Positions 15,472 to 23,844 of a stretch of 45,582 nucleotides of DNA are shown piece after piece. How positions within the stretch are numbered: the first letter of the stretch is position 1; each line of letters starts with the position of its first letter. The notes under the pieces are model-generated. The model was not told the origin of the DNA. It saw nothing but the letters and a program-made list of their open reading frames with translations, and did not search any database. Source of the DNA: a virus. The translations under genes were made by a program, and so were the position numbers. The stretch covers positions 1-45,582 of the IMG/VR virus record IMGVR_UViG_3300009155_000091; one strand, 5' to 3'.

Positions 15472-16215
15472 TTATAAAGTTTTTGATTGTGAAATAAATC
15501 CTGATATTCTTCTTTTAAACATTGGAAGTAAAGTTTCTTCTATTGGAAACTCACCTGAACATGTCATTTGAAAGATTGGTGCGGATCTTCTCTCTTCAAC
15601 CGTGAATGTTGAAAAGTTATTTATTATTTTTGAAATAGTCAAATCATTTACTTGGCCAGAATAGACCAAAGTTACGTTTGTCATTTGTTGGGGATTAGAT
15701 TTTGTTTGTTTTTTTATCGTGTATTCCCAAACATAATGTTTTTTTGAATTGTCGATAAAGTAAAAGTATCCTTTGGGATTTACAACATTTTTCTTGTTTC
15801 GTCTAATTTTCATATCCAATGAATCGAAAACAATTGTCCATACAGATTTTGCAATATTGAAGTATTCCATAATTCTTGGTGCCGAATAACTTAAAATGGA
15901 AATGAATTCTTTTTGTTCTTCTTCTGTTAATTTTGGAATTTCTTTAACTTTGAGGTCTTTAACTAATAATTCATCATCAATATTGTTTAGTTTTTTATCG
16001 GTATAAACAATTTTTTGATCTCTCATTAAAGCCTGAACATTCATTAAATGTAATGACAACTCAATGAATCCTGGGTATAACTCCAACTTGTCGAGTTTTT
16101 CTCCCATCTTTTGAAAATAAGAAAGTAATTTGTATTCTTTATATTCTCGATCGATTGGTTTTTCAAACATCCAATCGGTATTTAATAAAAATTCTATTTT
16201 TTTTCTTCTTGCCAT
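15472..16215 (-). CDS. Hypothetical protein, 247 aa, possibly virion-associated
   Basis: A soluble basic product beginning MARRKKIEFLLNTDWMFEKP. A helical middle (KEFISILSYSAPRIMEYF) leads to a beta-rich second half (YFYFIDNSKKHYVWEYTIKK, VTLVYSGQVNDLTISKI). No domain was recognised. It lacks the leader found on the putative packaged proteins. The size and strand-rich end would fit a structural or baseplate-like protein, but there is no positive evidence. Confidence 0.65.
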   Translation of the reverse strand: MARRKKIEFLLNTDWMFEKPIDREYKEYKLLSYFQKMGEKLDKLELYPGFIELSLHLMNVQALMRDQKIVYTDKKLNNIDDELLVKDLKVKEIPKLTEEEQKEFISILSYSAPRIMEYFNIAKSVWTIVFDSLDMKIRRNKKNVVNPKGYFYFIDNSKKHYVWEYTIKKQTKSNPQQMTNVTLVYSGQVNDLTISKIINNFSTFTVEERRSAPIFQMTCSGEFPIEETLLPMFKRRISGFISQSKTL

Positions 16216-16258
16216 CTCTGTGTTAAAAAGTAATACAAAAAGATGAACAAATAAAGTC

Positions 16259-17464
16259 CTAACTCGTTCTCATTACAAAATACCAATCACCATTTACCTG
16301 TGTTTCAAACATTTCTCCATCATATGAATTTAATAAAGCTCCATATCCATCACTATTTACGACAATATCCGTAACCTCATCTAAATCAACAAAATCCATT
16401 ATGAAATTTTGTTCATAACCGTAATGTTTAATAAAATCATCAATATCATCAACATATTCATTAACTCTATCTGTGATTTCATTCTCTATGGAACTTTCAT
16501 CATAACCACCTTGTGGGTCTTCTTTGATGTCTTCTATTGTCTCTTCTAACCCTTCTATTTTTCCTTCAATTTTTTCGAATTCTTCGTCAGACAATTCCTC
16601 TTTTTCTAATCTATTATTTAGATTTTCTATAGTTTTTGTTAATTGATTAACTTGATGTTGTTGATTTGTAGATAATTCAAGTCCTATATCGTAGTTTTCA
16701 GGATCATCTCTAACTATATCTTCAAAAAAATCTTCTAACCAACTTTGCCATTGTCCTTTATCGATTGCTTGATCCCATACCCAACTTGTAAATGCCTCAT
16801 AACCCATGTCATCAACCGAATTTTCAACATATCTTTTAGCTGCAACATCTAACTCATCTTGAGTATAAACATCATATGTGTCTGGTTGTAAAGTATCACC
16901 ACCCAACCATTCGTATTGTTTTCCAACACCATGAGTTCCACGACCACTAGGATAAATAAAATACTTATCTTCTTCTATTTCATTTCCTTCTTCGTCTTCA
17001 TATAAAGTAGGAATACCTTCTTCTACTAAAAATTCATATAACGCTTCAGTTCTTTCAGAGTCATCATAATTATTTTCGATATTCCACTCATCGTCTTCTC
17101 TATAATCGGCTAATTCTGAAAGTTTTTTATTTCTTTCTTTTTTTAATTGATTTGTATGCATTGTTGAACCCCAATCACTAACGTATCGATCAACAGTAAC
17201 ACCATCAAGATGTGGAACGTTGGTTCCAGAAATATCTAATCTTCCCATAACTCTTACAATACCTGTAAGTGGTCCAACAGTTTTAAATTTTCTAAGATCT
17301 AAATCACCGTTAATTACAATACCCTTACCACGATAAGGTTTTAGATTCGAAACTCTTGCGGCAATTCCACCAACATCTTCTAATGTATCCAAATACTGTT
17401 CAGGAGTTAATGTGACAAGATTCTCATCTTGTTCTAATATAAAATTTTTTAGAAAGTCTCTCAT
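16259..17464 (-). CDS. Putative head-packaged acidic protein, 401 aa
   Basis: I start at ATG 17464 (MRDFLKNFILEQDENLV); the longer frame relies on TTG. FILE|Q at residues 8-12 matches the proposed processing site. Residues about 50-90 contain a right-handed parallel-helix-like stretch (KGIVINGDLDLRKFKTVGPL, GIVRVMGRLDISGTNVPHLDG). A long acidic helical middle with a predicted coiled coil (LTKTIENLNNRLEKEELS) follows, and the end is aromatic (GDWYFVMRTS). No known family. A TATTTAT motif 5 nt upstream of the ATG supports this start. Confidence 0.65.
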   Translation of the reverse strand: MRDFLKNFILEQDENLVTLTPEQYLDTLEDVGGIAARVSNLKPYRGKGIVINGDLDLRKFKTVGPLTGIVRVMGRLDISGTNVPHLDGVTVDRYVSDWGSTMHTNQLKKERNKKLSELADYREDDEWNIENNYDDSERTEALYEFLVEEGIPTLYEDEEGNEIEEDKYFIYPSGRGTHGVGKQYEWLGGDTLQPDTYDVYTQDELDVAAKRYVENSVDDMGYEAFTSWVWDQAIDKGQWQSWLEDFFEDIVRDDPENYDIGLELSTNQQHQVNQLTKTIENLNNRLEKEELSDEEFEKIEGKIEGLEETIEDIKEDPQGGYDESSIENEITDRVNEYVDDIDDFIKHYGYEQNFIMDFVDLDEVTDIVVNSDGYGALLNSYDGEMFETQVNGDWYFVMRTS

Positions 17465-17469
17465 ACTTG

Positions 17470-17476
17470 ATAAATA
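17470..17476 (-). promoter_or_regulatory. TATTTAT motif (candidate late promoter)
   Basis: Reads TTATATTTATCAAGTATG into the start of the 16259-17464 gene. Confidence 0.4.
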
Positions 17477-17533
17477 TAACAAAATAAAAATAATTGATTT
17501 TTATTTTTTTTGAATTAAAGTTGTTTGTAGTGA

Positions 17534-17540
17534 TATTTAT
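17534..17540 (+). promoter_or_regulatory. TATTTAT motif (candidate late promoter)
   Basis: Reads GATATTTATAAACAAATAA, 29 nt before the Gln-rich peptide gene. Between this site and the divergent gene at 17464 there is only AT-rich sequence. Confidence 0.4.
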
Positions 17541-17569
17541 AAACAAATAAACCATTAAAAATATTAAAC

Positions 17570-17734
17570 ATGGGTTGTGGATGCAAAAATAAAGGAAACC
17601 AAGCGCAACAAGGGCAACAGACTCAACAAGGTCAACAAACTCAACAAGCTCAACAAAGTGCAAGTGCCGCTCAAAATAGAACTAATGTTCAAGAGTCGGT
17701 AAAAAAAGTAATTAGCAAATACTACAGAAGATAA
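17570..17734 (+). CDS. Gln-rich small protein with MGCGC N-terminus, 54 aa
   Basis: A short plus-strand gene encoding MGCGCKNKGNQAQQGQQ, repeated QQT/QQG/QQA units, then SASAAQNRTNVQESVKKVIS and a KYYRR end. The Cys-Gly-Cys start could be a metal site or a lipid-modification-like feature, but there is no signal peptide. It is supported as a gene by a TATTTAT motif upstream and its own rho-independent terminator downstream. The function is unknown; small MGCGC proteins recur in large phages, from memory. Confidence 0.7.
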   Translation: MGCGCKNKGNQAQQGQQTQQGQQTQQAQQSASAAQNRTNVQESVKKVISKYYRR

Positions 17735-17755
17735 TATTTGCGTATCATCGAAAAT

Positions 17756-17785
17756 AAGGTGTTCTATTTGGGGCACCTTTTTTAT
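17756..17785 (+). terminator. Rho-independent terminator
   Basis: AAGGTG-TTCTATTTGGGG-CACCTT followed by TTTT. It ends the Gln-rich peptide transcript. Confidence 0.8.
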
Positions 17786-17793
17786 TTAATTGA

Positions 17794-17800
17794 TATTTAT
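17794..17800 (+). promoter_or_regulatory. TATTTAT motif (candidate late promoter)
   Basis: Reads GATATTTATACCATATG, ending 5 nt before the start of the 371-aa gene. Confidence 0.45.
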
Positions 17801-17805
17801 ACCAT

Positions 17806-18921
17806 ATGAGTTCAGAAAGAGCAAGACAATTAGTTGATTCATTTAATGATGGTGAATTTGAAGATGAAATTGAGCCGTATTTTAACGACCTTATTACTTT
17901 TTTTAAGTTTGTTAAAAAATATGGTCTTTTAGATGAAATTGATTTAGAACAAATAGGTTATCGTAATTGGGATGAAGAAATATTAGAATTCTTAGATGAA
18001 AATGGTGTTTTAACTAATCTTAGTTATGATGATGCACCTGAAGAACTAAAAAATATATTACTTTTAAAAGGTTTAGAAGAAAATTACGAAGACACAGTTT
18101 ATTATATAGTCAAAAATTTAATTACCGATGTTGAAATTAGAAATGGTGGTTTTTATCTAAGTTTAAGAGATAGAGAAGAGTTAAGTGAATATTTTTGTAG
18201 TGGTAGTAGAAGAAGTGATAGTGACCCCAGACATGTTGCAAAATTAATTTTAAGTGAAGATGGTTTAGGTCACGATTGGTATTTTGATTCTAGTATGACA
18301 CCACATGATACAATACATGATTTAAATGATTCTAATATTACACATCTTAAAGATGTTATTTATAAAAAAATAGGAAATCAAGAAATGTCTTTGGAGGATT
18401 ATGATTCGGACTTTTTTGAACATTTGTCTGAAATTCAAGGAACTGAAGGTTATTTTAGAATAAGACCTGAAGATTTAAACGACCTATTAAACGATAGTGA
18501 CGCATCAAACGAACTTTTCAAAAATGATTTAGAGGATTTGGGTTCTGAGTTAAGAAGTATCTATTACAACTCTGAAAATCAAGCATACGAAGATGAGATT
18601 TATGACGCCGTTTATAAAGGTCTTAGTGAATACTTCGAGGGTCGTATTGATGAGGTTCCAAGAAAGGTTGGTGAAAAAACTAAATACGACCAATATATTA
18701 AAATCAGAGATTTTATTGGAATTATAAAAACATTTTTAGAAAATAACAAAGGCGGAACTTATAGTGATTCATTTTTAGAATACTTTGGTGGATACACAAC
18801 ACTTATAAATAATATGATTTATAATGATGAAATAGAATGTATTGATATTAGAGTCCCCGATTATCCTGATTGGGATAGAACAAGAAGAAACATAAACGAA
18901 ATGTTTTTAGATTATATTTAA
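17806..18921 (+). CDS. Acidic hypothetical protein, 371 aa
   Basis: A soluble, strongly acidic and helical product (many Asp/Glu/Tyr, e.g. DGEFEDEIEPYFNDLI, EDLGSELRSIYYNSENQAYE). The Ser/Arg-rich stretch CSGSRRSDSDPRHVAK at about residue 131 and a DYPDWDRTRRNINEMF end are its only clear landmarks. It lacks the leader seen on the packaged-protein candidates but follows the same promoter motif. In acidity it resembles the divergent 16259-17464 product. Unknown function. Confidence 0.7.
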   Translation: MSSERARQLVDSFNDGEFEDEIEPYFNDLITFFKFVKKYGLLDEIDLEQIGYRNWDEEILEFLDENGVLTNLSYDDAPEELKNILLLKGLEENYEDTVYYIVKNLITDVEIRNGGFYLSLRDREELSEYFCSGSRRSDSDPRHVAKLILSEDGLGHDWYFDSSMTPHDTIHDLNDSNITHLKDVIYKKIGNQEMSLEDYDSDFFEHLSEIQGTEGYFRIRPEDLNDLLNDSDASNELFKNDLEDLGSELRSIYYNSENQAYEDEIYDAVYKGLSEYFEGRIDEVPRKVGEKTKYDQYIKIRDFIGIIKTFLENNKGGTYSDSFLEYFGGYTTLINNMIYNDEIECIDIRVPDYPDWDRTRRNINEMFLDYI

Positions 18922-18971
18922 CTCTTTATAGTTTCATTTAATTCTCATATTCATTATACAAAACCAAGAAT

Positions 18972-19667
18972 ATGAGAAAATTAGAAAAAAACACAAGACG
19001 GTATTTTGTAAATCTATTTGCAGACTTCATCCTGTCAAAATTCGACAAAAAAGATAACACAATTATTCAAATAACAGATTGTGAAACATTTATTGTTGTT
19101 AATGGTCAAACAACAAGTAAAATTGTTTTGGAACTTAACACACTTAAAGTGGAGTTCATAAAATCAAACAAAGAATTATTCGAATCTTTAAACAAAGAAG
19201 ATCTTAACATTATTGATATAATCAAATATGATCAAGAAATTACAGATTTTTCAAAGTCATGGATCACAGTTAATAAATCTCTTTATGTTACAGAATACGA
19301 ACCCATTTCAGAAATTAACATTTCATCAGAGTTTCCTTATGGACATAGTTTAGGATGTGGGAGATCAATCTTCTATTATTCACATTATATCTTTAATCAA
19401 ATGTATTCTTTGTTGGGAGTGAATCAATTATACTTTCGTTACTCAAACGATCTTAATGAAAATGAAGATTATAAAATTAAAGTAATTTGTGATTCCCGAC
19501 TTTCAAAGACTTCCATTGAAAGTCTTGTTTTAGATTGTTTTGATATGGATTTAACTGAGTTCAACGAAAGACTATCTAATTATGACTTCACAAACGATGT
19601 GACGAATCAAACCACAGAGAAACCATACCTGGTTCAAGACCGACTAAAAGACATAGTATTAGTATAA
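18972..19667 (+). CDS. Hypothetical protein, 231 aa
   Basis: A soluble alpha/beta product starting MRKLEKNTRRYFVNLFADF. It includes ITDCETFIVVNGQTTSKIVL and a Tyr/Ser-rich middle (YGHSLGCGRSIFYYSHYIFN). No domain was recognised. It follows the 371-aa gene by 50 nt and ends at a strong bidirectional terminator shared with the convergent glutaredoxin gene. Confidence 0.7.
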   Translation: MRKLEKNTRRYFVNLFADFILSKFDKKDNTIIQITDCETFIVVNGQTTSKIVLELNTLKVEFIKSNKELFESLNKEDLNIIDIIKYDQEITDFSKSWITVNKSLYVTEYEPISEINISSEFPYGHSLGCGRSIFYYSHYIFNQMYSLLGVNQLYFRYSNDLNENEDYKIKVICDSRLSKTSIESLVLDCFDMDLTEFNERLSNYDFTNDVTNQTTEKPYLVQDRLKDIVLV

Positions 19668-19672
19668 AAAAC

Positions 19673-19700
19673 AAACCCCACTTTAAAGGTGGGGTTTTTT
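19673..19700. terminator. Bidirectional terminator between convergent genes
   Basis: AAACCCCAC-TTTAAAG-GTGGGGTTT with a T tract on the plus side and an A/T-rich flank on the other. It separates the plus-strand 231-aa gene from the minus-strand glutaredoxin gene. Confidence 0.85.
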
Positions 19701-19701
19701 A

Positions 19702-19989
19702 TTATCTTTCGTAAAACTCTTTGATTATTTTAAGTCCGTGATCAATATCTTCAAAATCTCGATCAGGAGCAAATAAACCTGTTGTTGGTGTTTCGCTATC
19801 ATAATTTTCAATTAACATAAACGCAGGAACAAAATCATTACCTGTTGCTTCAACAAACATATCATATTCTTCTTCAAATTCTTCAATGTCTCGATCAATA
19901 TAACTTATGTCTTCTTTATCTAACATCTCTTTTAACATACTACAAAAAGGACATGATTTCATACTAAAAATAACTGCTATCTTATCCAT
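19702..19989 (-). CDS. Glutaredoxin-like thiol oxidoreductase
   Basis: A 95-residue product with AVIFSMKSCPFCSMLKEMLD, the CPFC dithiol active site at the start of the first helix. FVPAFMLIEN provides the cis-Pro strand of the thioredoxin fold, and the IDRDIEEFEEEYD segment resembles NrdH/glutaredoxin geometry. It would reduce disulfides, perhaps for ribonucleotide reduction, though no reductase gene lies in the window. It overlaps the thioredoxin gene by 8 nt, so both are made from one mRNA. Confidence 0.88.
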   Translation of the reverse strand: MDKIAVIFSMKSCPFCSMLKEMLDKEDISYIDRDIEEFEEEYDMFVEATGNDFVPAFMLIENYDSETPTTGLFAPDRDFEDIDHGLKIIKEFYER

Positions 19990-20296
19990 TGATCAATTCC
20001 GTTAAAAGATTATTTATCTGTCCTTCATTTAAAAGTCCAACTTTTGTTTCAACAACTTCTCCTGAATTGAACATTTTAATTGTTGGAATACTTCTAATTC
20101 CAAGACTAATTGCGGCCTCTTTATTTTCATCAATATCCATAGTATACATTTGAACATCAGATGTATTTTCTTTTGCAATTTTTTCAAAAATTGGTTTCAT
20201 TAAACGGCAGGGTCCGCACCAAACTCCATGAAATTCAATCATTAATTTTTCACCGGCATTTATTTTTTTTTGTAATTCTACACTACTAATTTCCAT
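19982..20296 (-). CDS. trxA-like: Thioredoxin
   Basis: The 104-residue length is typical of thioredoxin. The active site is FHGVWCGPCRLMKPIFEKIA (WCGPC). MYTMDIDENKEAAISLGIRS, then IPTIKMFNSGE contains the conserved cis-Pro, and the usual Gly-Leu end (KVGLLNEGQINNLLTEL) follows. It is a general disulfide reductant in the cytoplasm; some phages also use thioredoxin as a polymerase processivity factor, but nothing here shows that. It overlaps neighbours on both sides (8 and 11 nt). Confidence 0.95.
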   Translation of the reverse strand: MEISSVELQKKINAGEKLMIEFHGVWCGPCRLMKPIFEKIAKENTSDVQMYTMDIDENKEAAISLGIRSIPTIKMFNSGEVVETKVGLLNEGQINNLLTELING

Positions 20297-20630
20297 CTTT
20301 TTTTAATTTTTTTAAGTTTAAGATAAAGAACTCAACGTCTTTCTTTCTATTAACAGGATAATAAATTTTACAAAAAAATGTAGAAATCATTGCTTCTGTT
20401 TTAGATAAATATATATAAATGTTATTGTCATACAGGAAAATTGCATCCATATATACCACCCCACTTGAATATTCAATACCATCCAACATGAATTCAAAAA
20501 ACTTTGGTTTATCAAATAGGTTTTGTGGACTCAGACCGTGAGAGTCGTTTAAGTTTATTGTTGAATATAGCTCACCAGTTTTTTCGGTGATAATATTTAA
20601 AAATCTTTCTTCGTGTTTAAATTTTTCCAT
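20286..20630 (-). CDS. Hypothetical protein, 114 aa
   Basis: A soluble product with alternating strands (GIEYSSGVVYMDAIFLYDNN, IYIYLSKTEAM) and a basic helical end. It overlaps the thioredoxin start by 11 nt, so it is the first gene of a three-gene unit with thioredoxin and glutaredoxin. No domain was recognised. Confidence 0.65.
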   Translation of the reverse strand: MEKFKHEERFLNIITEKTGELYSTINLNDSHGLSPQNLFDKPKFFEFMLDGIEYSSGVVYMDAIFLYDNNIYIYLSKTEAMISTFFCKIYYPVNRKKDVEFFILNLKKLKKDGN

Positions 20631-20640
20631 AATCTAAAAT

Positions 20641-20657
20641 GGGGGTCAATGACCCCC
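20641..20657. terminator. Hairpin, probable terminator
   Basis: GGGGGTC-AAT-GACCCCC, 11 nt after the DUF932 stop in the minus direction. It is a strong GC stem in an AT-rich genome; the T tract is short on the minus side. Confidence 0.65.
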
Positions 20658-20668
20658 GTTTTTATTTG

Positions 20669-21430
20669 TTATACCAAAACTAATTCCTCAGCGGCTTCCC
20701 AAAGTTTGGTGTTTAATCGGTGGGACGCTTGAATACTTTTAATTCCTCGTAGTTTAGTTGTTCGACCTCGTGGTGTTTGATAAGAGAATCCACCTCTCAT
20801 CATTTTCTCTTGGATCACATTAAATACGGTCCAAAGATCACTTCCTTCATCTTCAGGTCGAAATGGTGTTAGAAGGTCGTTGATGTCAAGTGCTGAAGGA
20901 GCACTACCCAAAGCCCATCGAATCTCAACTGCCTTTTTGATTAGACGAAGTTTTTCTTTCTCGGTCATTTCTTTTTCCATCATTCGAGAAACCGAAGCCT
21001 CGATTTTTGGAAGTTTTTTAGAAAAGTCTTCTGCTAATCCTTTAACCTCATCTAAAGAGAAGTGGTTGTGACGAAGTGAAAAACGTTCTGCAACTGACGT
21101 TGGAACTGTGAGTCCGTTGGAACAACAAAGCCTAAATAATCCAGCCGCCATAGAGAATGTTGCAGATCCATCATGAGAGTTACGGATAATTGCTTCAACA
21201 ACCGTATCACCAACTTTGGGTAGTTGTCCGTTACGATATTTTAATTCATGAACGTTATGAATTCCTCTACCTGTTTGTTTTACAGATGAAAGTTGCCAAC
21301 CTTCGCGATCGAACATTTCCATAACCTCGTGTGTTGGAACAAACTCATACTTGTTTGTCATTTTTGAAGATGGTGATGTTGCAAATACTGCCGGGGCGAT
21401 TGATTTGATTAATTCTGGTGTGTATATCAT
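20669..21430 (-). CDS. DUF932 family protein
   Basis: A 253-residue product from ATG 21430 (MIYTPELIKSIAPAVF); the frame runs on to 21514 but that part overlaps a small upstream gene. Landmarks are NKYEFVPTHEVMEMFDREGW, LFRLCCSNGLTVP and NQxHR-like SFSLRHNHFSLDE variants, matching the DUF932/phage-plasmid-like family often found near recombination or partition genes. The role is unknown. It is the second gene after a good host-type promoter, so it is likely expressed early. Confidence 0.85.
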   Translation of the reverse strand: MIYTPELIKSIAPAVFATSPSSKMTNKYEFVPTHEVMEMFDREGWQLSSVKQTGRGIHNVHELKYRNGQLPKVGDTVVEAIIRNSHDGSATFSMAAGLFRLCCSNGLTVPTSVAERFSLRHNHFSLDEVKGLAEDFSKKLPKIEASVSRMMEKEMTEKEKLRLIKKAVEIRWALGSAPSALDINDLLTPFRPEDEGSDLWTVFNVIQEKMMRGGFSYQTPRGRTTKLRGIKSIQASHRLNTKLWEAAEELVLV

Positions 21431-21434
21431 AGTT

Positions 21435-21551
21435 TTAATTATTTTCCTTGTTTTTGTGTTTTTGTTTTCGAGAATACGTTTTCTTACTCTTCTGAATTGA
21501 AGGTCGGGTTGCAACCCATATTTCTTTCATAGTAAGTTCAACTGTTTTCAT
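21435..21551 (-). CDS. Small basic peptide, 38 aa
   Basis: A short frame from ATG 21551 encoding MKTVELTMKEIWVATRPS, then a Lys/Arg-rich end (KSKKTYSRKQKHKNKENN). It starts 24 nt after a near-perfect host-type promoter and stops 4 nt before the DUF932 start, which supports a real leader gene of that operon. The charge suggests nucleic-acid binding. No family was assigned. Confidence 0.6.
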   Translation of the reverse strand: MKTVELTMKEIWVATRPSIQKSKKTYSRKQKHKNKENN

Positions 21552-21574
21552 TTTGTTTCTCGTTTATCACATTA

Positions 21575-21604
21575 CAAAGATAAATAACTTTTTATAAATA
21601 CCAA
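21575..21604 (-). promoter_or_regulatory. Host-type promoter TTG-N19-TATCTTTG
   Basis: CAA at 21602-21604 and CAAAGATA at 21575-21582 read TTG-N19-TATCTTTG toward the small peptide and DUF932 genes. The spacer also contains TATTTAT (21594-21600), so both motif classes overlap here. Confidence 0.65.
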
Positions 21605-21616
21605 ACATTTTCATAA

Positions 21617-21646
21617 AAAAAAACCACAGTTTTCTGACTGTGGTTT
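21617..21646 (-). terminator. Rho-independent terminator
   Basis: On the minus strand AAACCACAGT-CAGAAA-ACTGTGGTTT is followed by a run of T. It ends the 21667-21948 transcript just upstream of the DUF932 promoter. Confidence 0.88.
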
Positions 21647-21666
21647 AATTAATCGTATTCTAACAA

Positions 21667-21948
21667 TTAATTCAAATTAATTTCTCCCCATTTTGTGGTC
21701 TGAATATAAGATTCAACACTTTCTTCAGTTAGTTCAGGTATTTTCAAATTTAAAACGATGTTAATCATTTGATCTCTTGAGATTATATGATCTTCACCTT
21801 TTTTTGAATTTGTTTCGCATTGTTCTCGTAACGCATCGTAAAACTGTTCCTTTTGAACCTCACCAATTAGTGACATTAAATCATTAGGATTGTTTTCAAA
21901 AAAAGTTATAAGTTGGCTTATGTAGATTTCGCAGTCAATATTTCCCAT
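21667..21948 (-). CDS. Hypothetical protein, 93 aa
   Basis: A helical, acidic product (MGNIDCEIYISQLITFFENN...), with EVQKEQFYDALREQCETNSK and ELTEESVESYIQTTKW. No domain was recognised. It is the last gene before a strong terminator, and is separated by about 40 nt from the next gene upstream (21988-23238), so it may belong to that transcript. Confidence 0.65.
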   Translation of the reverse strand: MGNIDCEIYISQLITFFENNPNDLMSLIGEVQKEQFYDALREQCETNSKKGEDHIISRDQMINIVLNLKIPELTEESVESYIQTTKWGEINLN

Positions 21949-21987
21949 AAGTTCAATAATAGTATATTTATGAAACTAAGTCAAAAA

Positions 21988-23238
21988 TTATAAATCAAGA
22001 TCACTCAAATCAACATCTCCATAATCATCACCATAGTCTTCATCTTCATCGTCGTAACCCATCGCATCTTTGTAATCTTGTTCTTTTAATTCTTTAACGA
22101 TGTCATCAACCATTCTTTGAATGATTCTCTGTCCTTCAGGTTCTCCTTTAAGGATCTTTTTAGCCAACGTCATGAACTCCTCAGCATTTAACGCTGAAAA
22201 ACGCATAAACAAATAATGTTGGATATGTTTCATATCATCTTCGAATAACTCAATTGGGTATGTCGAAACAAACTTTTCCCAAAAAATTGGTCCCAAACGA
22301 GAATCCCAAATTTCTGATGGTAATGAATCTTCAGCACTTAACACCATTTCAGCTTGTCTTGGGTCATCAGGTAGTCCGTGTGTTCCAAATACCTCGTAAA
22401 CCCCTTTAACTAACTCATGAACAAGTAATGGGAATGTAACGGCTCTTGCTTTAACTGTTGGTGGATCTGTTTCAGGATCGAATTCAGATTGTCCCATTTG
22501 ACCACCACCACCTCCGGCCATTCCTTCCATATCAGGAAATATCCAATAAGCGTGTTCCATTAAAGATTGAGTTACAGCATATAGATTCATTAATTGTGGA
22601 TTGATGTCATTAATCTCATCTCTAACCATAACATACATATGACCACCTTTAAAAGCGGCTCCCTGAATTAATGAATTGATAAATCTTCTTTTTGCTCTTT
22701 CCAAGTTAAAGTTTTCAATGTCTCCCATAAGTTCTTCAACTTCTTCTTCACTTGGCATTTCAGGCTCACTTTTCATTCCTTCAGCAGCACCCATAGGTTG
22801 CATCATAAGTTGAGCATCGAATTGCATCGCCCCATCAGGAATACCCAATTCATCTTTAACAAGTTTAACTGCAAGTGCTTCAAGTTCCTCGGCATTTTGA
22901 GATTGGATCATAATTAGTCTTTGCATCGCTTGACCTACGGTTCCCATCAACTGCATAAGAGCATTTTGTCCTTGAATGGTTCTTGTGTCTCCCATTGCCA
23001 TTCTAACTTTATCAACTGAGTCCTTGAATCTTTTAGAAGATATTAACTCAATAAAGTCTCTATCCATTTCTGGCATAGCAGGAAAATTATGAAACGGTGT
23101 TTGTTTTCCTGTAATCTTTCTCTCGACATCTCCGGCCATCCTTTCAGGTCCTTCGTAGTCGATTGGGGCTTCCATAAGTCTTAATAAGTCTTTTTTGGAT
23201 ATACCCTCAGTATATAATTTTTTTCTAATATTTCTCAT
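21988..23238 (-). CDS. Putative virion protein with processed leader, 416 aa
   Basis: I start at MRNIRKKLYTEGISKKDLLR (ATG 23238), 1 nt after the stop of the upstream gene; an ATG at 23268 is also in frame. LRLME|APIDYEG near residue 24 fits the proposed site. The body is rich in Met and Gln (LMQLMGTVGQAMQRLIMIQS, MMQPMGAAEGM). It also has a Gly run, a mostly helical second half (DDMKHIQHYLFMRFSAL) and a highly acidic tail (DDEDEDYGDDYGDVDLSDLD). The composition suggests a scaffold or internal-head protein, but no homolog was recognised. Confidence 0.65.
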   Translation of the reverse strand: MRNIRKKLYTEGISKKDLLRLMEAPIDYEGPERMAGDVERKITGKQTPFHNFPAMPEMDRDFIELISSKRFKDSVDKVRMAMGDTRTIQGQNALMQLMGTVGQAMQRLIMIQSQNAEELEALAVKLVKDELGIPDGAMQFDAQLMMQPMGAAEGMKSEPEMPSEEEVEELMGDIENFNLERAKRRFINSLIQGAAFKGGHMYVMVRDEINDINPQLMNLYAVTQSLMEHAYWIFPDMEGMAGGGGGQMGQSEFDPETDPPTVKARAVTFPLLVHELVKGVYEVFGTHGLPDDPRQAEMVLSAEDSLPSEIWDSRLGPIFWEKFVSTYPIELFEDDMKHIQHYLFMRFSALNAEEFMTLAKKILKGEPEGQRIIQRMVDDIVKELKEQDYKDAMGYDDEDEDYGDDYGDVDLSDLDL

Positions 23239-23239
23239 C

Positions 23240-23812
23240 TTATTCAAAATCAATTCCAAGTTCATCAAAGGTCAACCAAGTTGGCATGTCACCTTTTCTT
23301 TTTCTTGCCTTAGGATCAGGTTTTGGTCCAGGTTTTGGTTTATAAGGTGTGCTTGGAGTTTTAGGTTTGGTTCCAGGTTTTACCTTCGTTCTTTCTTTTT
23401 CTTTTGTTCCCGGTAACATTACAGGTAAATCCATTTCTTCATCAATTTCCATATCTATGTCTCTCCTGTCCCTTTCTCTTGCTTCAGGAGTTCTATTGTC
23501 CATATCTATGTCTCTACTGTCCCTTTCCCTTTCTTCAGGAGTTCTAGTGTCCATGTCACCCATAGGTTTTGCCATACCTAAATATTTTCCACTAGAGCTA
23601 GAACTATCGAATGAAGGAAGCGTTTCTTCGGCGTTAGGATCAACCATATAATCATATTCTTCATAGTCATCACCATAGTATGGGTTATACATACTTAAAT
23701 TACGATAATCATCTTCAGATTCAAATTGTTCTTGTTCAGAAATTACACGACCTCTATTGTAATTAAAAAGATATTTAATATCCTTCAATTCTTCATTTAA
23801 TTTATTTTTCAT
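23240..23812 (-). CDS. Putative head-packaged proline/charge-rich protein, 190 aa
   Basis: It starts MKNKLNEELKDIKYLFNYNR with a candidate site GRVISE|QEQ at about residue 26. A Tyr/Asp-rich stretch and two near-identical 17-residue repeats (TPEERERDSRDIDMDNR and TPEARERDRRDIDM) follow. A basic Pro/Lys/Gly linker (PGTKPKTPSTPYKPKPGPKP) leads to the end. Overall it looks disordered. It precedes the 21988-23238 gene with 1 nt spacing and has its own TATTTAT motif, so the two probably form a virion operon. Confidence 0.6.
   Translation of the reverse strand: MKNKLNEELKDIKYLFNYNRGRVISEQEQFESEDDYRNLSMYNPYYGDDYEEYDYMVDPNAEETLPSFDSSSSSGKYLGMAKPMGDMDTRTPEERERDSRDIDMDNRTPEARERDRRDIDMEIDEEMDLPVMLPGTKEKERTKVKPGTKPKTPSTPYKPKPGPKPDPKARKRKGDMPTWLTFDELGIDFE
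23450..23551 (-). repeat. 51-bp tandem repeat, two copies, in a coding region
   Basis: Copies at 23450-23500 and 23501-23551 differ at only a few positions. In frame, they give a duplicated 17-residue charged unit. Confidence 0.88.
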
Positions 23813-23827
23813 AGATATTTTTTTATT

Positions 23828-23834
23828 ATAAATA
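23828..23834 (-). promoter_or_regulatory. TATTTAT motif (candidate late promoter)
   Basis: Reads GATATTTATAATAAAAAAA upstream of the 23240-23812 gene. Confidence 0.45.
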
Positions 23835-23844
23835 TCAAGGTTTT

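Noticed and set aside
17424-17776. Two minus-strand frames with Leu repeats
   Set aside because: Antisense shadows of the Gln-rich plus-strand gene (CAA repeats read as TTG); the plus gene has promoter and terminator support.
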